Of a stretch of 6,355 nt of DNA, positions 5,858 to 6,355 are shown one piece after another. The stretch lies in contig CANQJU010000069.1 of NCBI GenBank assembly GCA_947624315.1, positions 1 to 6,355 of the forward strand, given 5' to 3'. The number at the start of each line of letters is the position of its first letter. Position 1 is the stretch's first letter. Below the pieces are notes generated by a model. The model searched no databases. It saw only the letters and a list, made by a program, of their open reading frames with translations, and was not told the origin of the DNA. Origin of the DNA: an uncultured Bacilli bacterium. GTDB lineage: Bacteria > Bacillota_I > Bacilli_A > ML615J-28 > CAG-698. The position numbers and the translations under genes were made by a program.

Positions 5858-6355
5858 AAAAATATATTTCAATTATTTTATTACTTTTAGTATTTGTTCT
5901 TAGCGGTTGTAGCAAGGCAAATGAGGATGGATTAGTTTTAAGAATATATAATTGGCAAGACTATATTGATGATGGTCGAGATGAAAGTGGAAATAAAATT
6001 CCTGATGTTAATTCAGTTATCGATGATTGGATAATTGATTACAAAGAAAGAACTGGAAAAGATGTTGAGGTTATTTATGATACTTTTGAAACTAATGAAG
6101 TAATGCTCAACACCTTGAAAACCGGAAAAACAAGTTATGATTTAGTATGTCCTAGTGAATACACAATTCAAAAGATGATAAGAGAAGATATGGTTGAAGA
6201 ATATGATATTAGTAATGGTGAATTAACATATGTTCCTAATTTTAATCAATATGCTTCTCCATACTTGAAAAAAATATTTCAAGAAAACAATTTAACAAAA
6301 TATGCTGTTCCATATATGTGGGGAACATTGGGATTGATTTACAATCCAGAATATG
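5854..6355 (+). CDS. potD: Polyamine-binding lipoprotein PotD (5' part only)
   Basis: The gene runs off the right edge after 167 codons. It begins with a lipoprotein signal: MKK, a hydrophobic stretch and the lipobox LSGC, so Cys19 should be lipidated and the protein held outside the membrane. The mature part shows the PotD pattern: YNWQDYI (32-38), then VEVIYDTFETNEVM, YDLVCPSEY and VPYMWGTLGL, parallel to E. coli PotD's YNWTEYV, STYESNETM, YDLVVPSTYY and IPYIWGATAI. Trp34 and Tyr37 line up with substrate-contacting residues of E. coli PotD; Glu36 is replaced by Asp. About 20 extra residues (near 40-58, Asp/Asn-rich) sit between the first strand and first helix. GAGG at 5841-5844 lies nine bases upstream; the ATG overlaps the potC stop. 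Residues for the second half of the binding site lie outside the window, so spermidine versus putrescine preference cannot be read. Confidence 0.93.
   Translation, partial: MKKYISIILLLLVFVLSGCSKANEDGLVLRIYNWQDYIDDGRDESGNKIPDVNSVIDDWIIDYKERTGKDVEVIYDTFETNEVMLNTLKTGKTSYDLVCPSEYTIQKMIREDMVEEYDISNGELTYVPNFNQYASPYLKKIFQENNLTKYAVPYMWGTLGLIYNPEY

Noticed and set aside
5054..6355. PotC-PotD fusion as found in some Firmicutes
   Set aside because: A stop codon separates them, potD has its own ribosome site, and potD begins with a full lipoprotein signal.
1..6355. tRNA, rRNA, CRISPR array, insertion sequence or attachment site
   Set aside because: No cloverleaf, regular spaced repeats, transposase frame or terminal inverted repeats were found on reading both strands.

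Overview
The window is AT-rich, densely packed bacterial DNA with every gene on the plus strand. Strong Shine-Dalgarno sites (AGGAGG, AAGGAG), a near-consensus sigma-A type promoter, short intergenic gaps, a lipoprotein-type binding protein and low GC point to a low-GC Firmicute. A gut-type Bacilli, Erysipelotrichales or RF39/Acholeplasma-like lineage is my guess; the species is not identifiable. Tryptophan is written TGG and TGA ends potC, so the standard bacterial code applies rather than the Mycoplasma code.

Region 1-308 has no gene. It holds two hairpin-plus-T-run structures that probably end transcription from upstream, then an extended -10 promoter just before the first gene. Region 309-2011 is a two-gene operon: a NifU/IscU-like iron-sulfur scaffold-type protein, followed 11 bases later by a member of the GGGtGRT family, named for its Gly-rich motif and of unknown function. 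A strong terminator at 2022-2061 closes this unit.

Region 2104-6355 is a second, independent operon running off the right edge. A near-consensus promoter (TTGACA, 16 bp, TATAAT) is followed by two related 19-bp palindromes, 31 bp centre to centre, which look like operators. The genes that follow are an XRE-cupin regulator, potA (ATPase), potB and potC (permeases) and the first 167 codons of potD (substrate-binding lipoprotein). Together they encode a polyamine (spermidine/putrescine) ABC importer with its own probable autoregulated repressor. The last four genes overlap one another by 4 to 14 bases, which implies translational coupling.

Most of the window is recognisable. The parts worth a second look are the uncharacterised scaffold/GGGtGRT pair, the paired operators and their larger RNA-capable dyad, and an unusually long PotA (503 residues) whose C-terminal TOBE-like region appears to be duplicated.
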